Below are positions 16,414 through 25,106 of a DNA stretch of 64,000 bases, piece after piece. Location of the stretch: positions 186,001 through 250,000 of the forward strand of contig JADJTR010000005.1 in NCBI GenBank assembly GCA_016711085.1, in the 5' to 3' direction. The number at the start of each line of letters is the position of its first letter. The first letter of the stretch is position 1. Under the pieces are notes generated by a model that searched no databases, was not told where the DNA came from, and saw only the letters and a program-made list of their open reading frames with translations. This stretch comes from Phyllobacteriaceae bacterium. GTDB lineage: Bacteria; Pseudomonadota; Alphaproteobacteria; Rhizobiales; Rhizobiaceae. The translations under genes were made by a program, and so were the position numbers.

Positions 16414-17541
16414 TCAAACCCCCTCCCCGAACTCCCGCGCCAAGCTCCGCACCACCTCTTTCAACGCCTCGTCCCGCGTCGCCCCCTGCTCGATCGCCCG
16501 CGCGAATACGGCGCGCTGGCGGTCGGCGCTGGTCCCGGTCGTGAGGATATGCCGCGCGCTTTCGACCTCGGCGAGGCAGCCGAGCGCCTCGGCGTCCTCG
16601 CGCACGAGGCCGATCAGCTCGTCCAGCAGATCGGCGTAAGGCACGACCTGCCCCAAAGCGAAATCGATCAGCCCGCCGGAAACACCGTAGCGCTGCGCCC
16701 TCCAGCGGTTCTCGCCGACGAGGAAGCGGTCGTATATGCGCCAACGCTGGTTGGCGCGCTTCAGTCGCCACAGCATGCGCATGATCGCCTGGATCAGCGC
16801 GGCGATGGCGAGCGCGTCGTCGATGCGGGGCGAGACGTCGCAGATGCGCGCCTCCAGCGTCGGGTAGCGCCAGGACGGCCGCACGTCCCACCAGATCTTG
16901 GTGCCGTCCTGGATCAGGCCTGTGCCGATGATGATGTCGACCGAGCGCTTGAACTCGCCCCATGAGGAAAAGCGTGGCGGCAGGCCGGTGCGCGGCAGAT
17001 CGTCGAAAATGGTCAGCCGCCAGGAATTCAGGCCCGTATCCTCGCCGCGCCAGAACGGCGACGAGGGCGACAGCGCCAGGAGATGCGGCAGGAAATAGGA
17101 GAACTGGTTCATCAAATCGATGCGCAACTCGTCGTCGTCGAGGCCGACATGCACATGCATGCCGCAAATCAGCATGCGCTTGGCCACCGCGCCCAGATCG
17201 CGCGTCAGCGTGTTGTAGCGCTCCTTGTCGGTGTGCGGCTGCGCCCGCCAGTCGGAGAAAGGATGGCAGGAGACGGCGAGCGGCATGAGCCCGTGCCGAT
17301 CCGCCACGCCGGCGATACCGGCGCGAAGGCGTTTGAGGTCGGCTCCGGCCTCGGCGATGGTCGCGCTTTTGCGCGTGCCGACCTCGACCTGGCATTGCAG
17401 GAATTCCGGGCTGACCTGCCCTTCAAGCTCCGCCTTGCACTCCTCCATCAGCGCCGGCGGCGCGGCGACGAGATCGAGCGTCTGCCGGTCGACGAGAAGA
17501 TATTCCTCCTCAATGCCGACGGTGAACGACGGTTCGGTCAT
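16414..17541 (-). CDS. Carboxylate-amine ligase (YbdK-like, GCS2 family)
   Basis: A 375-residue member of the GCS2/YbdK family of ATP-grasp-like ligases, which includes weak glutamate-cysteine ligases. The N-terminus TVGIEEEYLLVD holds the conserved acidic metal/ATP residues; further family marks are QCQVEVGTRK, MLICGMHVHVGLDDDELRI and the middle stretch IWWDVRPSWRYPTLEARICD. Length is normal for the family. The natural substrates of most members are unknown. The upstream side is a 343-base AT-richer gap. The ATG at 17541 directly starts the conserved sequence. Confidence 0.88.
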   Translation of the reverse strand: MTEPSFTVGIEEEYLLVDRQTLDLVAAPPALMEECKAELEGQVSPEFLQCQVEVGTRKSATIAEAGADLKRLRAGIAGVADRHGLMPLAVSCHPFSDWRAQPHTDKERYNTLTRDLGAVAKRMLICGMHVHVGLDDDELRIDLMNQFSYFLPHLLALSPSSPFWRGEDTGLNSWRLTIFDDLPRTGLPPRFSSWGEFKRSVDIIIGTGLIQDGTKIWWDVRPSWRYPTLEARICDVSPRIDDALAIAALIQAIMRMLWRLKRANQRWRIYDRFLVGENRWRAQRYGVSGGLIDFALGQVVPYADLLDELIGLVREDAEALGCLAEVESARHILTTGTSADRQRAVFARAIEQGATRDEALKEVVRSLAREFGEGV

Positions 17542-17884
17542 GGCGCTTATCCTCCCTGTGGCCCGTTCGGGCTCTGGCGGGACGATAACGCCCGGCGTCG
17601 CCGGGCGATTTGCGCCAAGTCATATTGCGCTGCGAAAGACGCATCTGGCGCCGGCGACGCATGTGCTGCGCGCATGGCCAACATGCGCCATGCGCATGGC
17701 CGGTAAACGGGAGGTTAAAATCATTGATTTTGTTGGTGTTTTCAATTTGCTGCGTCAGCCTGCCGCAGCCGGCCTGTCGCTTTTGCGTCGTTGCTCTTCG
17801 CATTCCCTGCCCATATTGCGCCGCAAATGCCTATATAAAGGGCACAACAAAGCGGGCGTTCGGCCCGCGCCAAGGAGCAAGACC
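17542..17884. other. Intergenic region with promoter of the 45-residue protein
   Basis: No gene seen. The left part contains a 10-bp direct repeat GCGCATGGCC at 17670-17679 and 17692-17701. The right part is unusually AT-rich (around 17710-17760) and includes TATATAAAG near 17834, about 45 bases before the next ATG, which could be a -10 element or an operator half-site. It also carries the divergent promoter of the YbdK-like gene. Confidence 0.4.
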
Positions 17885-18022
17885 ATGACCTTCCTTTCGC
17901 GCCTTTTCCGTCGCCGTGAAGTTTCCGTGACCGGCGCTCTGGCGCGCCAGCGCTTTGGCGCCACCATGCCGGGCGAAACCGCCGCGCTCGCCGGCAACCG
18001 GTACGGCCTGCTCGTCGCCTGA
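17885..18022 (+). CDS. Small basic protein, 45 residues, unknown function
   Basis: Short frame MTFLSRLFRRREVSVTGALA... ending GNRYGLLVA. Support comes from its surroundings: a strong AAGGAG 7 bases before the ATG, an AT-rich promoter-like region upstream, and a strong terminator hairpin 48 bases after the stop, making a neat single-gene unit. The N-terminus is an amphipathic arginine-rich helix that could touch membrane or nucleic acid; the rest is small and neutral. I do not recognise the family. It could also be a leader peptide or an sRNA that happens to encode a peptide. Confidence 0.6.
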   Translation: MTFLSRLFRRREVSVTGALARQRFGATMPGETAALAGNRYGLLVA

Positions 18023-18069
18023 CACGCTCACTTCCAGACGCCATCTTCCCTCCCGTGGATGGCGCGACA

Positions 18070-18100
18070 AACGACCGGGCCGACACGCCCGGTCGTTTTC
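18070..18100 (+). terminator. Rho-independent terminator after the 45-residue protein
   Basis: A perfect 11-bp stem, AACGACCGGGC (18070-18080) with GCCCGGTCGTT (18087-18097), loop CGACAC, running into TTTTC. It is the clearest terminator in the window. A smaller dyad GCCATC/GATGGC precedes it. Confidence 0.8.
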
Positions 18101-18213
18101 ATTTGCCCTACGTCGCGATTGCGACAGATTCGGCATTGACAGCATGACGTTTTTTAACGACCGTGGCGTAATTGCGACATAAGCGGCGCAGGCCGCCGCG
18201 CATCGGGAGCCCC

Positions 18214-19233
18214 ATGCTGGCCATCGACAAGCGGACGAAGCGGTCTTTCGTCTTTTTCCTGATCCCCGATTTCACCATGGTGGCCTTTGCGACCGCGATC
18301 GAGCCGCTGCGGCTCGCCAACCGCATGCTCGGCTATCCGGCCTATCAATGGCGCCTCGCGAGCGTCGACGGCAGGCCGGTCGCCGCCTCGAACGGCGTCG
18401 AAGTCGCGGTCAACACTTCCCTCGAGGATGAGCGGCGCATGCTGATGGGGTCCGAGCGGCCGTCGATGGCGGTGGTGTGCTCGGGCGTCAACATCGAGAG
18501 CTACGCCAACCGCACCGTGTTTGCCTGGCTGCGCGAGGAATACCATCGCGGCGTCGCCATTGGCGGCCTGTGCACCGGCGCCCATGTTCTCGCCGCCGCC
18601 GGCCTGCTGTCGGGCAAGCGCTGCGCCATCCATTGGGAAAACCTGCCCGGCTTCGAGGAAGCGTTTCCGAAAGCAACGCCGATCGCCGATCTGTTCGAGA
18701 TCGACCAGAACATCTACACCTGCGCCGGCGGCACCGCGTCGCTCGACATGATGCTGAAGCTGATCGGCGAGGATTTCGACGACAATCTCGTCAACCGCGT
18801 CTGCGAGCAGGCGCTGACCGACCGTGTGCGCGCGCCGACCGACCGCCAACGCCTGCCGCTGCGCGCCCGCCTCGGCGTGCAGAATTCCAAGGTGCTGTCG
18901 ATCATCGAGGTGATGGAGGCGAACCTGTCGGAGCCGTTGTCCCTGGTTGAGATCGCCGACGAGGCCGACCTGTCGCGCCGCCAGATCGAGCGCCTGTTCC
19001 GCACCGAAATGGGGCGCTCGCCAGCCCGCTACTACCTCGAAATCCGCCTCGACCGCGCCCGCCATTTGCTGCTGCAATCGTCGCTGCCGGTGGTCGATGT
19101 GGCAGTGGCCTGCGGTTTCGTCTCGGCGTCGCATTTCTCCAAATGCTATCGCGAACTCTATGGCCGCTCGCCGCAGCAGGAACGAGCCGAACGAAAAGCG
19201 CTGCCGCAAGGTGCGCCGGTGCTGGCGGCCTGA
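18214..19233 (+). CDS. GlxA-family AraC-type regulator (GbdR-like)
   Basis: Transcription regulator of 339 residues with a DJ-1/PfpI-like amidotransferase-fold sensor domain (about 10-190) and a C-terminal AraC helix-turn-helix pair (about 230-325). The nucleophile-elbow motif GGLCTGAHVLAAAGLL (Cys120) is kept, and the HTH shows LSLVEIADEADLSRRQIERL and the second-helix stretch VAVACGFVSASHFSKCYRELYG. Proteins of this build regulate glycine betaine, dimethylglycine, carnitine and arginine catabolism in proteobacteria. With the methyl-transfer and demethylase genes in this window, a betaine-responsive activator is a reasonable inference. The ATG at 18214 has GGGAG upstream. Confidence 0.85.
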   Translation: MLAIDKRTKRSFVFFLIPDFTMVAFATAIEPLRLANRMLGYPAYQWRLASVDGRPVAASNGVEVAVNTSLEDERRMLMGSERPSMAVVCSGVNIESYANRTVFAWLREEYHRGVAIGGLCTGAHVLAAAGLLSGKRCAIHWENLPGFEEAFPKATPIADLFEIDQNIYTCAGGTASLDMMLKLIGEDFDDNLVNRVCEQALTDRVRAPTDRQRLPLRARLGVQNSKVLSIIEVMEANLSEPLSLVEIADEADLSRRQIERLFRTEMGRSPARYYLEIRLDRARHLLLQSSLPVVDVAVACGFVSASHFSKCYRELYGRSPQQERAERKALPQGAPVLAA

Positions 19234-19239
19234 AAACCG

Positions 19240-20019
19240 TCAATTCCAGTCCAGCCTCCGCTCCCGCCACAATTCCTCGCCGACCACGCACTCTGTCGGC
19301 GGCGCCGCCGCGGCCGGGATCGCGCGTAACGGCGCGCCGGCGATTTCAAGCACGAGTTTGCGCCGTACCGCTTCCGGAAAGCCGGACCAATCATTGACCG
19401 GAAAGACGAACGACCCCGGCCCGCCGATGACGCAGTCACGATAATAGACATCGAGATTGTCGACATCGATATGCGATGTCCGGCCGCCGTGCGTCATCAG
19501 CGGCAGGCCGTTGATGACGATGCCTTCGGATACCGCGCGGTCGCGCGCCAAATTGACCGGAGCCGCCCTGATTGTTCGGCCCGTCGCCCGAAACGTCGAT
19601 GACGCGACGGTCGGCCGCGACCGGCAGTTCGGCGAACATGTCGGCGCCGGCCGCGATGGCGCCGGAAATCGACGTGCGCCTCAACGCCACCGGCGGGCTG
19701 GCGGAAAGGGTTGCAGCCGCCACCGCCGCATCAGAGGCGTTGGCGATGATGGTCCACGGCAAAACCACGCGCTGGGTCGCCTCGCCAGCCCATTCGATGA
19801 ATGAAATGGCGATGCGGCCGTGACGGCCGGATCGGATCGCGTTGACGACGCTGGGGTGAGTGAGCGCCGCGACGTAGCCGGCGCGCTGGATGTCGAGTTC
19901 CTCTCCCGACATCGACAGCGACACGTCGGCGGCAAGCACCAGCGCCACATCGACCGGTTCGGCGGCCGAAGCCATCGCGACCGACATGGCCAATATTCCG
20001 CGGCGACCAGAGCGCGCAT
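19240..20019 (-). pseudogene. DUF1194 von Willebrand-A-like secreted protein, frame broken
   Basis: Encodes a DUF1194 (vWA-like) periplasmic protein read in pieces. One frame gives AEPVDVALVLAADVSLSMSG, with the MIDAS-like D-x-S-x-S, through RRVIDVSGDGPNNQG. The next part, VNLARDRAVSEGIVINGLPL to the stop at 19240, is in another frame. Removing one base in the GCC repeats near 19562-19568 joins them as NNQGAPVN. The signal peptide also seems split: MRALVAA starts at 20019 in one frame and ILAMSVAMASA follows in the other, needing one added base near 20000. It may be a pseudogene or carry sequencing indels. If the upstream break is wrong, the ATG at 19987 is the alternative start. Confidence 0.75.
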
Positions 20020-20148
20020 CGACGCAGTTTGCGCCCGCCGGCGGGACTTGGCCGCTCAATTTCCCGTGACCGGCAATGAACCTTCGGCCGGGCGCCGCCG
20101 ACCCATCCAAGAGCGGCGCCGATGCCGCCGGGAAAAGGGAGACACGCC

Positions 20149-20433
20149 ATGACCGCCTTCTCGACATCCGCCATCGCCGCCATCGCCGCCGGCCTCGTCG
20201 CCATCGCGGCCGTTGCGCCCGCCGAAGCCGCTCGCCGCAATGCGTCCGCCTCATTCGCCGCCGCCCAGCCTTCCGGCGGCAAGCACGCCAAGCCGGGCGA
20301 CGGCTGCCTCGGCGCACCGGCCTGCAACGACTTCATCGCCGAATGCATCGGCGATGGCCACGATTTCAAGGTCGAGGAAAGCGGCCCGAACGGCGAACCG
20401 ACCTACGGCCATTGCGTCAAGCGGACGGATTGA
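20149..20433 (+). CDS. Small secreted protein, unknown function
   Basis: A 94-residue protein with a Sec signal peptide: hydrophobic core AIAAIAAGLVAIAAVAP and cleavage after AEA near residue 27. The mature part starts with a low-complexity Ala/Ser/Lys stretch and ends in a compact region with four cysteines (GDGCLGAPACNDF, EC, HC), probably two disulfides in the periplasm. The ATG at 20149 follows AAAAGGGA. I do not recognise the family. A strong hairpin follows 30 bases after the stop. Confidence 0.7.
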   Translation: MTAFSTSAIAAIAAGLVAIAAVAPAEAARRNASASFAAAQPSGGKHAKPGDGCLGAPACNDFIAECIGDGHDFKVEESGPNGEPTYGHCVKRTD

Positions 20434-20463
20434 GCAACGCCGGTCCGCTCGTCGAAATCAAAT

Positions 20464-20493
20464 GTCCCGGCCGGGCGCAAGCCCGGCCGGGAC
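20464..20493. terminator. Strong hairpin between convergent genes
   Basis: A perfect 13-bp stem GTCCCGGCCGGGC with its complement around a GCAA loop lies between the ends of the converging genes at 20433 and 20613. There is no T-run on the plus side; on the minus side the stem is followed by ATTTGATTTC. It probably terminates or protects transcripts from both sides. Confidence 0.55.
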
Positions 20494-20612
20494 GCCGCCA
20501 AAGCAGGCTGCCCCCGCGAGCCTGCTACGGATGTCGGCTCTACCGCCATTCGCTATCCGCCGCGAAATTGCGACGGCGTGGCGGCTTATTTCGGCAGTTG
20601 ATCAACCGACAT

Positions 20613-21860
20613 TTATCCTTTCGCCTCTTTCGCTTCCAACGCCGTCTTGAACGCGGCGACGGCGACCGACTGCGCGCTTCCGCCCGCGGCGAGCGTCGCC
20701 GGCACGACGATCTCGGCGATTTTCTGGCTGCCGTCGCGCAGCGCCAGCACAGACGAGACGACCTTGGCCCAATAGGGCGCGCCGAGCCCGACCAGCAGCC
20801 CGCCCAACAGGAGGAGCGGCAGTTTCGCGAGCGGCGGCCATTGGCCTTCGATCCCGGCGATGGTCCAGATGCAACCGGATTTCATGTCCCGAATGGAGCA
20901 TGCGGGCAAAGGCTTGCCATCCGCGCCGGTCGCCGACCATCCCAGCGGCAACCGCTCGGCAGCGATTTTCGCCTGAAACGCCTGCAGTTCCGCGACCAGT
21001 TCATTCTCTCTGGCGGAGGCGTCCTTGGCGGCGTCGCCAGCGGCCTGGGCGCCGGCCGCAACGTTCGCATTGGCATCGCCGGTTTGCGCCGGCTCGGGTT
21101 TCTTTGCGGCTTCGGCCTGTTTGGCTTCGAACGCCTTCGCCAGATCGTCCGCTTTCTCGGCGACCGCCGCGGCGCGTTCCGGCTCGTCCAGATAGGTGCG
21201 GGCGATATGAAGCGGATCGACATTGAACGGGAAGGCGATGGCGATGGCGATGATCACTGACATCAGCCGCGCCCGCCGCTCGAATGCTTCGGTCATTTCC
21301 TGCCCGAACGCCTCGAACTTCTGGGCGATGTCGGCGGCGACGATATCGATCTTGCTCTCAAGCTCGGCTTTCAAATTATATTCTGTTGCAAGTTTCTGCA
21401 TGAAAACGGCGACCGGCAACCGATCGAGGCCACTCCACGCCCATACTGCATCGAGCCGGTCTGCGTTCGCTGTCGCTTTCTTCATTAAAATATTGTCGGC
21501 AAAAGATTTGGCCGGTTTGGCTTTTTCGGCTTCGGCTGGTTTGGCTTTTTCGGCTTCGGCTGGTTTGCCATTTTCAGCTTCGGCTGGTTTGGTTTCTTGA
21601 GCTTTGGTGCTGCCACTGTTTCCGTCAGTCCCGTCTCCCGTGTTTCCGGCGCCCGACGTGGTATTCGCGGCGCCTTTGCTGTCTGCCGGAGGAGGTTCGA
21701 AAAATTCTCCGATTTCAACAAACAGATTTTCGACCATTTTTTTCAGGTTGCCGACGCGCGAACCCAAGAGCCGGTGCACCATTTCAACGAGCGTCGAGAC
21801 AAGCATCGCCAGCATCAGCATCGTCGTTGCGAAAGCCAGAATTGCGGTCAGCCAAGCCAT
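20613..21860 (-). CDS. Membrane-anchored protein with KPAEAEKA repeats, unknown function
   Basis: A 415-residue protein with one N-terminal membrane segment (about 3-23, LTAILAFATTMLMLAMLVST), a helical membrane-proximal part, a low-complexity linker containing three tandem 8-residue repeats of the type KPAEAEKA, a long helical middle, another hydrophobic segment near VIIAIAIAFPF, and a C-terminal hydrophobic helix (KLPLLLLGGLLVGLGAPYW). I choose the ATG at 21860 (a GGAGGG lies upstream) because the longer open frame has no family-like sequence. A structural or scaffold role in the inner membrane seems possible, but I recognise no family. Confidence 0.72.
   Translation of the reverse strand: MAWLTAILAFATTMLMLAMLVSTLVEMVHRLLGSRVGNLKKMVENLFVEIGEFFEPPPADSKGAANTTSGAGNTGDGTDGNSGSTKAQETKPAEAENGKPAEAEKAKPAEAEKAKPAKSFADNILMKKATANADRLDAVWAWSGLDRLPVAVFMQKLATEYNLKAELESKIDIVAADIAQKFEAFGQEMTEAFERRARLMSVIIAIAIAFPFNVDPLHIARTYLDEPERAAAVAEKADDLAKAFEAKQAEAAKKPEPAQTGDANANVAAGAQAAGDAAKDASARENELVAELQAFQAKIAAERLPLGWSATGADGKPLPACSIRDMKSGCIWTIAGIEGQWPPLAKLPLLLLGGLLVGLGAPYWAKVVSSVLALRDGSQKIAEIVVPATLAAGGSAQSVAVAAFKTALEAKEAKG
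21517..21588. repeat. Three tandem 24-bp repeats inside a coding region
   Basis: Units at 21517-21540 and 21541-21564 are identical; the third, 21565-21588, differs at a few bases. They encode the KPAEAEKA repeats of the membrane protein. Copy number may vary by slippage. Confidence 0.8.
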
Positions 21861-21928
21861 GGAACCCTCCCCTATTTGGCAGGGTCCACATTGGCCAAGG
21901 CAGCGTGATCCGCCCGTGATTTCCGCAC

Positions 21929-24490
21929 TTAACTTCGCGGCTTCACGCTCTCCGGATCGTACAGCGGCGCGTAGCCGACGCCGGCGACGACCACCGGATA
22001 GCGTTCGCCGAAATACTCGATCTCGAAGGCGTTGCCCTTCACAGCCTGATCGTGCGGCAGATACGCCAGCATGATCGTCTTGCCGATGGTCGGGCCATAG
22101 GCCATCGAGGTCGAAAACGAGCGCCGGCCGAGCGCGTCGACCAGCGTCTCGCCCGTTGCCGGATCGAGGATCGGCACGGCGCCGACGGGATAGCGCCTCA
22201 CGCCTTTCGCATCGACATTGGCTTCCAGCGTCAGCGTGCACAGCATGGCCGCCTGATGCGGCAGGGCGCGGTGGGCGATGTTGGCGGCCTTGCCGCGGAA
22301 ATCGGCTTCCTTGACCTTCGGCCGCTGCAGATCGCTTTCGATCAGATTGTATTCGGTCAGCAAGTCGGCGTTCTGCAGGCGCAGGCTTTTTTCCATGCGG
22401 CGCGAATTGGCGTAGGTCTCCACCCCGAACGGCATGACGCCGATGGCGAAAAGCGCGTCCCACACCGGCAGCGCATCGTCATACGCCATGTGCAGCTCCC
22501 AGCCCTGCTCGCCGACATAGGAGATGCGGAAGGCCGTGACTTTTTTTCCGGCGATTTCGATGTCTCTGAGCGCCGCGAACGGGAAGTTCTCCGGGTCGAG
22601 CGCCGTCGGGTCCTTCACCACCTTCTTGAGATTGGCGCGCGCATTCGGTCCCCAGATGCCGAGCGTCACCAGTTCGGTCGAGCGGTCGGTGACTTTCACC
22701 TCCAGGCCTTTGTCCTCGGCGGTGCGCTTCACATAGAGCAGATCGCGCGGGCCGGCGTCGGCGCCGTCGATGACGCGGCAGCGATCCGCCATGCGGATCA
22801 CCGTCAGATCGGCGCGCACCATGCCGTGATCGTCGAGGAAATGGGTGTAGATGCCCTTGCCGATATTGGCGTCGCCGCCGATCTTTGCCGCGCACAGCCA
22901 TTCCATCAGCGCCACATGGTCCGGCCCTTCGACATCGAAGATGAAGAAGTGCGACAGGTTCACCATGCCGACATCCTCACTCATGGCGAGGTGCTCGGCG
23001 TTCGACACCCGCCAGAAATGACGGTTGTCCCATTCGTTTTCGCGCACCGGCACGCGGTCGCCGTATTTTTCCAGCAGATGCTCGTTGGCGGCGTAGCCGT
23101 GGGCGCGCTCCCAGCCGCCGAGTTCCATGAAATGGCCGCCCAGCGCCTTTTCGCGTTCGTAGAACGGCGAATGCTTGACGTTTCGCCCGGTCGCATAGGG
23201 CTCGCGCGGGTGGACGGCCGGATTGTAGACCTTTTGCGCCGACTCGCCGCAGCGCCCGGCGATGAAGTCCTCCTTCAGCTGATGCTCGTAAAAGCGGGCG
23301 TAGTCGAGCTTGGCGTGGTCGACCTCGGCGCGGCCGTCGGTCATCAGGTCGGCCAGCAATTTGCCATAGGCCGGGCCATCCTTGACCCAGACGGCCACAT
23401 TGTACCAGAGGCCGCGCACCTTGCGGCTTTCGCCGCAGGACGGGCCGCCGTCGGCGGTGACTTGCAATAACCCGTTGAACGAGCGGCGCTCGTCGTAGCC
23501 GAGTTCGCCCAGGATCGGCGTCAATTCGATGGCGCGCTCCAGCGGCGTCAGGATCTGCTCCATGTCGAGGTCGCGCTGCGACGGCGACAGGCGGGATTGT
23601 TCCTTTTCCAGCAATTCGCGCGGATGCACGAGCCGCGGATTGTGCTCCTCGTAATAGCCCCACTCGATCATGCCGCCTTCCGAGGTTTTCGGATCGCCGG
23701 TGTCGCGCATATAGGCGGAATTGCCCTGGTCGCGCAGAAGCGGGTAGCCGATTTCCTTTCCCGTTCCGGCAAATTTGTCGTACGGCCCGAAAAACGTCAG
23801 CGGGTGGTCGATCGGCATCACCGGCAGGTCTTCGCCCGCCATTTCGGCGATCAGGCGGCCCCACAGTCCGGCGCAGACGACCACATGATCGGCCAGGATC
23901 GTGCCGCGATCGGTCACCACGCCCTTGATGCGGCCATACTCGATGACCAGCGATTTTGCCGGCGTATTGGCGAACGACCGGAGCTTGCCGGCCTTCTCGG
24001 CCATGTCGACGAGCTTGCCGGCGACCGTCTGCGAACGCGGGATGACGAGGCCGGCGTCAGGGTCCCACAGGCCGCCCTGCACTTGCCCTTCCTCGATCAG
24101 CGGGAATTTTTCCTTGATGCCCTTGGCGTCGATCAGCCGGGACCGCGAGCCGAACGCCTTGGCCGACGCCACCTTGCGCTTGATCTCGTCCATGCGGGCG
24201 TCGTCGCCGACGCGCGCGACTTCGAGACCGCCGATGCGTTCGTAGTGGCCGAGCTTCTCGTAGAAATCGATCGAATAGAGCGTCGTCCACACCGACAGGA
24301 AGTCGTGGCTCGCCGTGTAGCAGAAGTCCGACGCATGCGCGGTCGAGCCGATGTCGGTCGGAATGCCGGTTTTGTCGATGCCGACGATGTCGTCCCAGCC
24401 GCGCTCGGCCAGATGGTGGGCGACCGACGCGCCAACGATGCCGCCGACGCCGATGATGACGACTTTCGCCCTGCCCGGAAACCCTGCCAT
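21929..24490 (-). CDS. FAD-dependent dimethylglycine/sarcosine dehydrogenase family protein with GcvT domain
   Basis: An 853-residue oxidoreductase in two halves: an N-terminal DAO-type FAD domain (VVIIGVGGIVGASVAHHLAE, residues 10-29) and a C-terminal GcvT-like folate domain (from about 430; WGPNARANL, SYVGEQGWELHM). His52 in GSTAHAS sits where this family attaches FAD covalently. Members oxidise the N-methyl group of dimethylglycine or sarcosine and pass it to tetrahydrofolate as methylene-THF. The exact substrate is not decided by sequence. I start at the ATG at 24490, preceded by GGAGAAGG. It sits near the GlxA-type regulator and forms part of the betaine-demethylation set. Confidence 0.85.
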   Translation of the reverse strand: MAGFPGRAKVVIIGVGGIVGASVAHHLAERGWDDIVGIDKTGIPTDIGSTAHASDFCYTASHDFLSVWTTLYSIDFYEKLGHYERIGGLEVARVGDDARMDEIKRKVASAKAFGSRSRLIDAKGIKEKFPLIEEGQVQGGLWDPDAGLVIPRSQTVAGKLVDMAEKAGKLRSFANTPAKSLVIEYGRIKGVVTDRGTILADHVVVCAGLWGRLIAEMAGEDLPVMPIDHPLTFFGPYDKFAGTGKEIGYPLLRDQGNSAYMRDTGDPKTSEGGMIEWGYYEEHNPRLVHPRELLEKEQSRLSPSQRDLDMEQILTPLERAIELTPILGELGYDERRSFNGLLQVTADGGPSCGESRKVRGLWYNVAVWVKDGPAYGKLLADLMTDGRAEVDHAKLDYARFYEHQLKEDFIAGRCGESAQKVYNPAVHPREPYATGRNVKHSPFYEREKALGGHFMELGGWERAHGYAANEHLLEKYGDRVPVRENEWDNRHFWRVSNAEHLAMSEDVGMVNLSHFFIFDVEGPDHVALMEWLCAAKIGGDANIGKGIYTHFLDDHGMVRADLTVIRMADRCRVIDGADAGPRDLLYVKRTAEDKGLEVKVTDRSTELVTLGIWGPNARANLKKVVKDPTALDPENFPFAALRDIEIAGKKVTAFRISYVGEQGWELHMAYDDALPVWDALFAIGVMPFGVETYANSRRMEKSLRLQNADLLTEYNLIESDLQRPKVKEADFRGKAANIAHRALPHQAAMLCTLTLEANVDAKGVRRYPVGAVPILDPATGETLVDALGRRSFSTSMAYGPTIGKTIMLAYLPHDQAVKGNAFEIEYFGERYPVVVAGVGYAPLYDPESVKPRS

Positions 24491-24680
24491 GACGCCTTCT
24501 CCGCTGACTGACCGCTGGCACCTTATTGCGCGGCGCGGCGGCTGCAAAAGGCTGTTTGCGACATGCAGGCGGCGGCCAGCGACGACACCAGGGCGACGCC
24601 TGTGTGAGCGGCGTCATTGTTCGGCATCTTGACTGGCGTTAGTCTGCGAATCCGGTCATTCAGGCCGTGGAGGAATCCCG

Positions 24681-25106
24681 ATGGCTGCCTACACGATCGA
24701 TATCGAACGCAAAGGCCGCGATGGCTTGCTCGAGTTTCGCTCCGGTTCGGTGAAGGTGTCGACGCGGTGCTGGTGGGATCCCGGCATGATCATCGACGCG
24801 AAGCCGGGCGGTTACACCGGGATTTCCACCACCATGGCGACAAAGACGGATTCGGTGACCGGCGAGCCGCGCCCGGCCATATGGTTCGGCAAGGGCGTTT
24901 CCTACAATGGCGGCGCGCGGCGCGGCGACGGCGCATTCATCCACGAAGGCACGGGCGCAAGCTGGTCGGACGGTTGCGTGGTCATCGCGAGAATCGAGAT
25001 GATGCGCCTGATCGAGGCGATCAAACCCAAGGGTCAATACAACGTCACCATCAACATCACAGACGCTCGCTCGTCCGGCGGAACGCCGAGGAAACCCGTA
25101 GCATGA
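24681..25106 (+). CDS. Possible L,D-transpeptidase-like (YkuD-fold) protein
   Basis: A 141-residue protein without a signal peptide. The stretch AFIHEGTGASWSDGCVVI resembles the catalytic H...S-x-G-C motif of YkuD-type L,D-transpeptidases, with the histidine near residue 89 and the cysteine near residue 101. It is shorter than typical enzymes and may belong to a phage-like or effector-like variant (DUF5675-type). A GGAGG lies 7 bases before the ATG. Its stop overlaps the start of the next gene (ATGA), so the two form a pair. The functional call is tentative. Confidence 0.55.
   Translation: MAAYTIDIERKGRDGLLEFRSGSVKVSTRCWWDPGMIIDAKPGGYTGISTTMATKTDSVTGEPRPAIWFGKGVSYNGGARRGDGAFIHEGTGASWSDGCVVIARIEMMRLIEAIKPKGQYNVTINITDARSSGGTPRKPVA

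Noticed and set aside
21517..21588. CRISPR-like repeats
   Set aside because: Direct tandem units without spacers inside a reading frame; they encode KPAEAEKA repeats.
22052..23470. Long forward frame opposite the demethylase gene
   Set aside because: Antisense shadow; the reverse strand encodes an intact FAD/GcvT protein.
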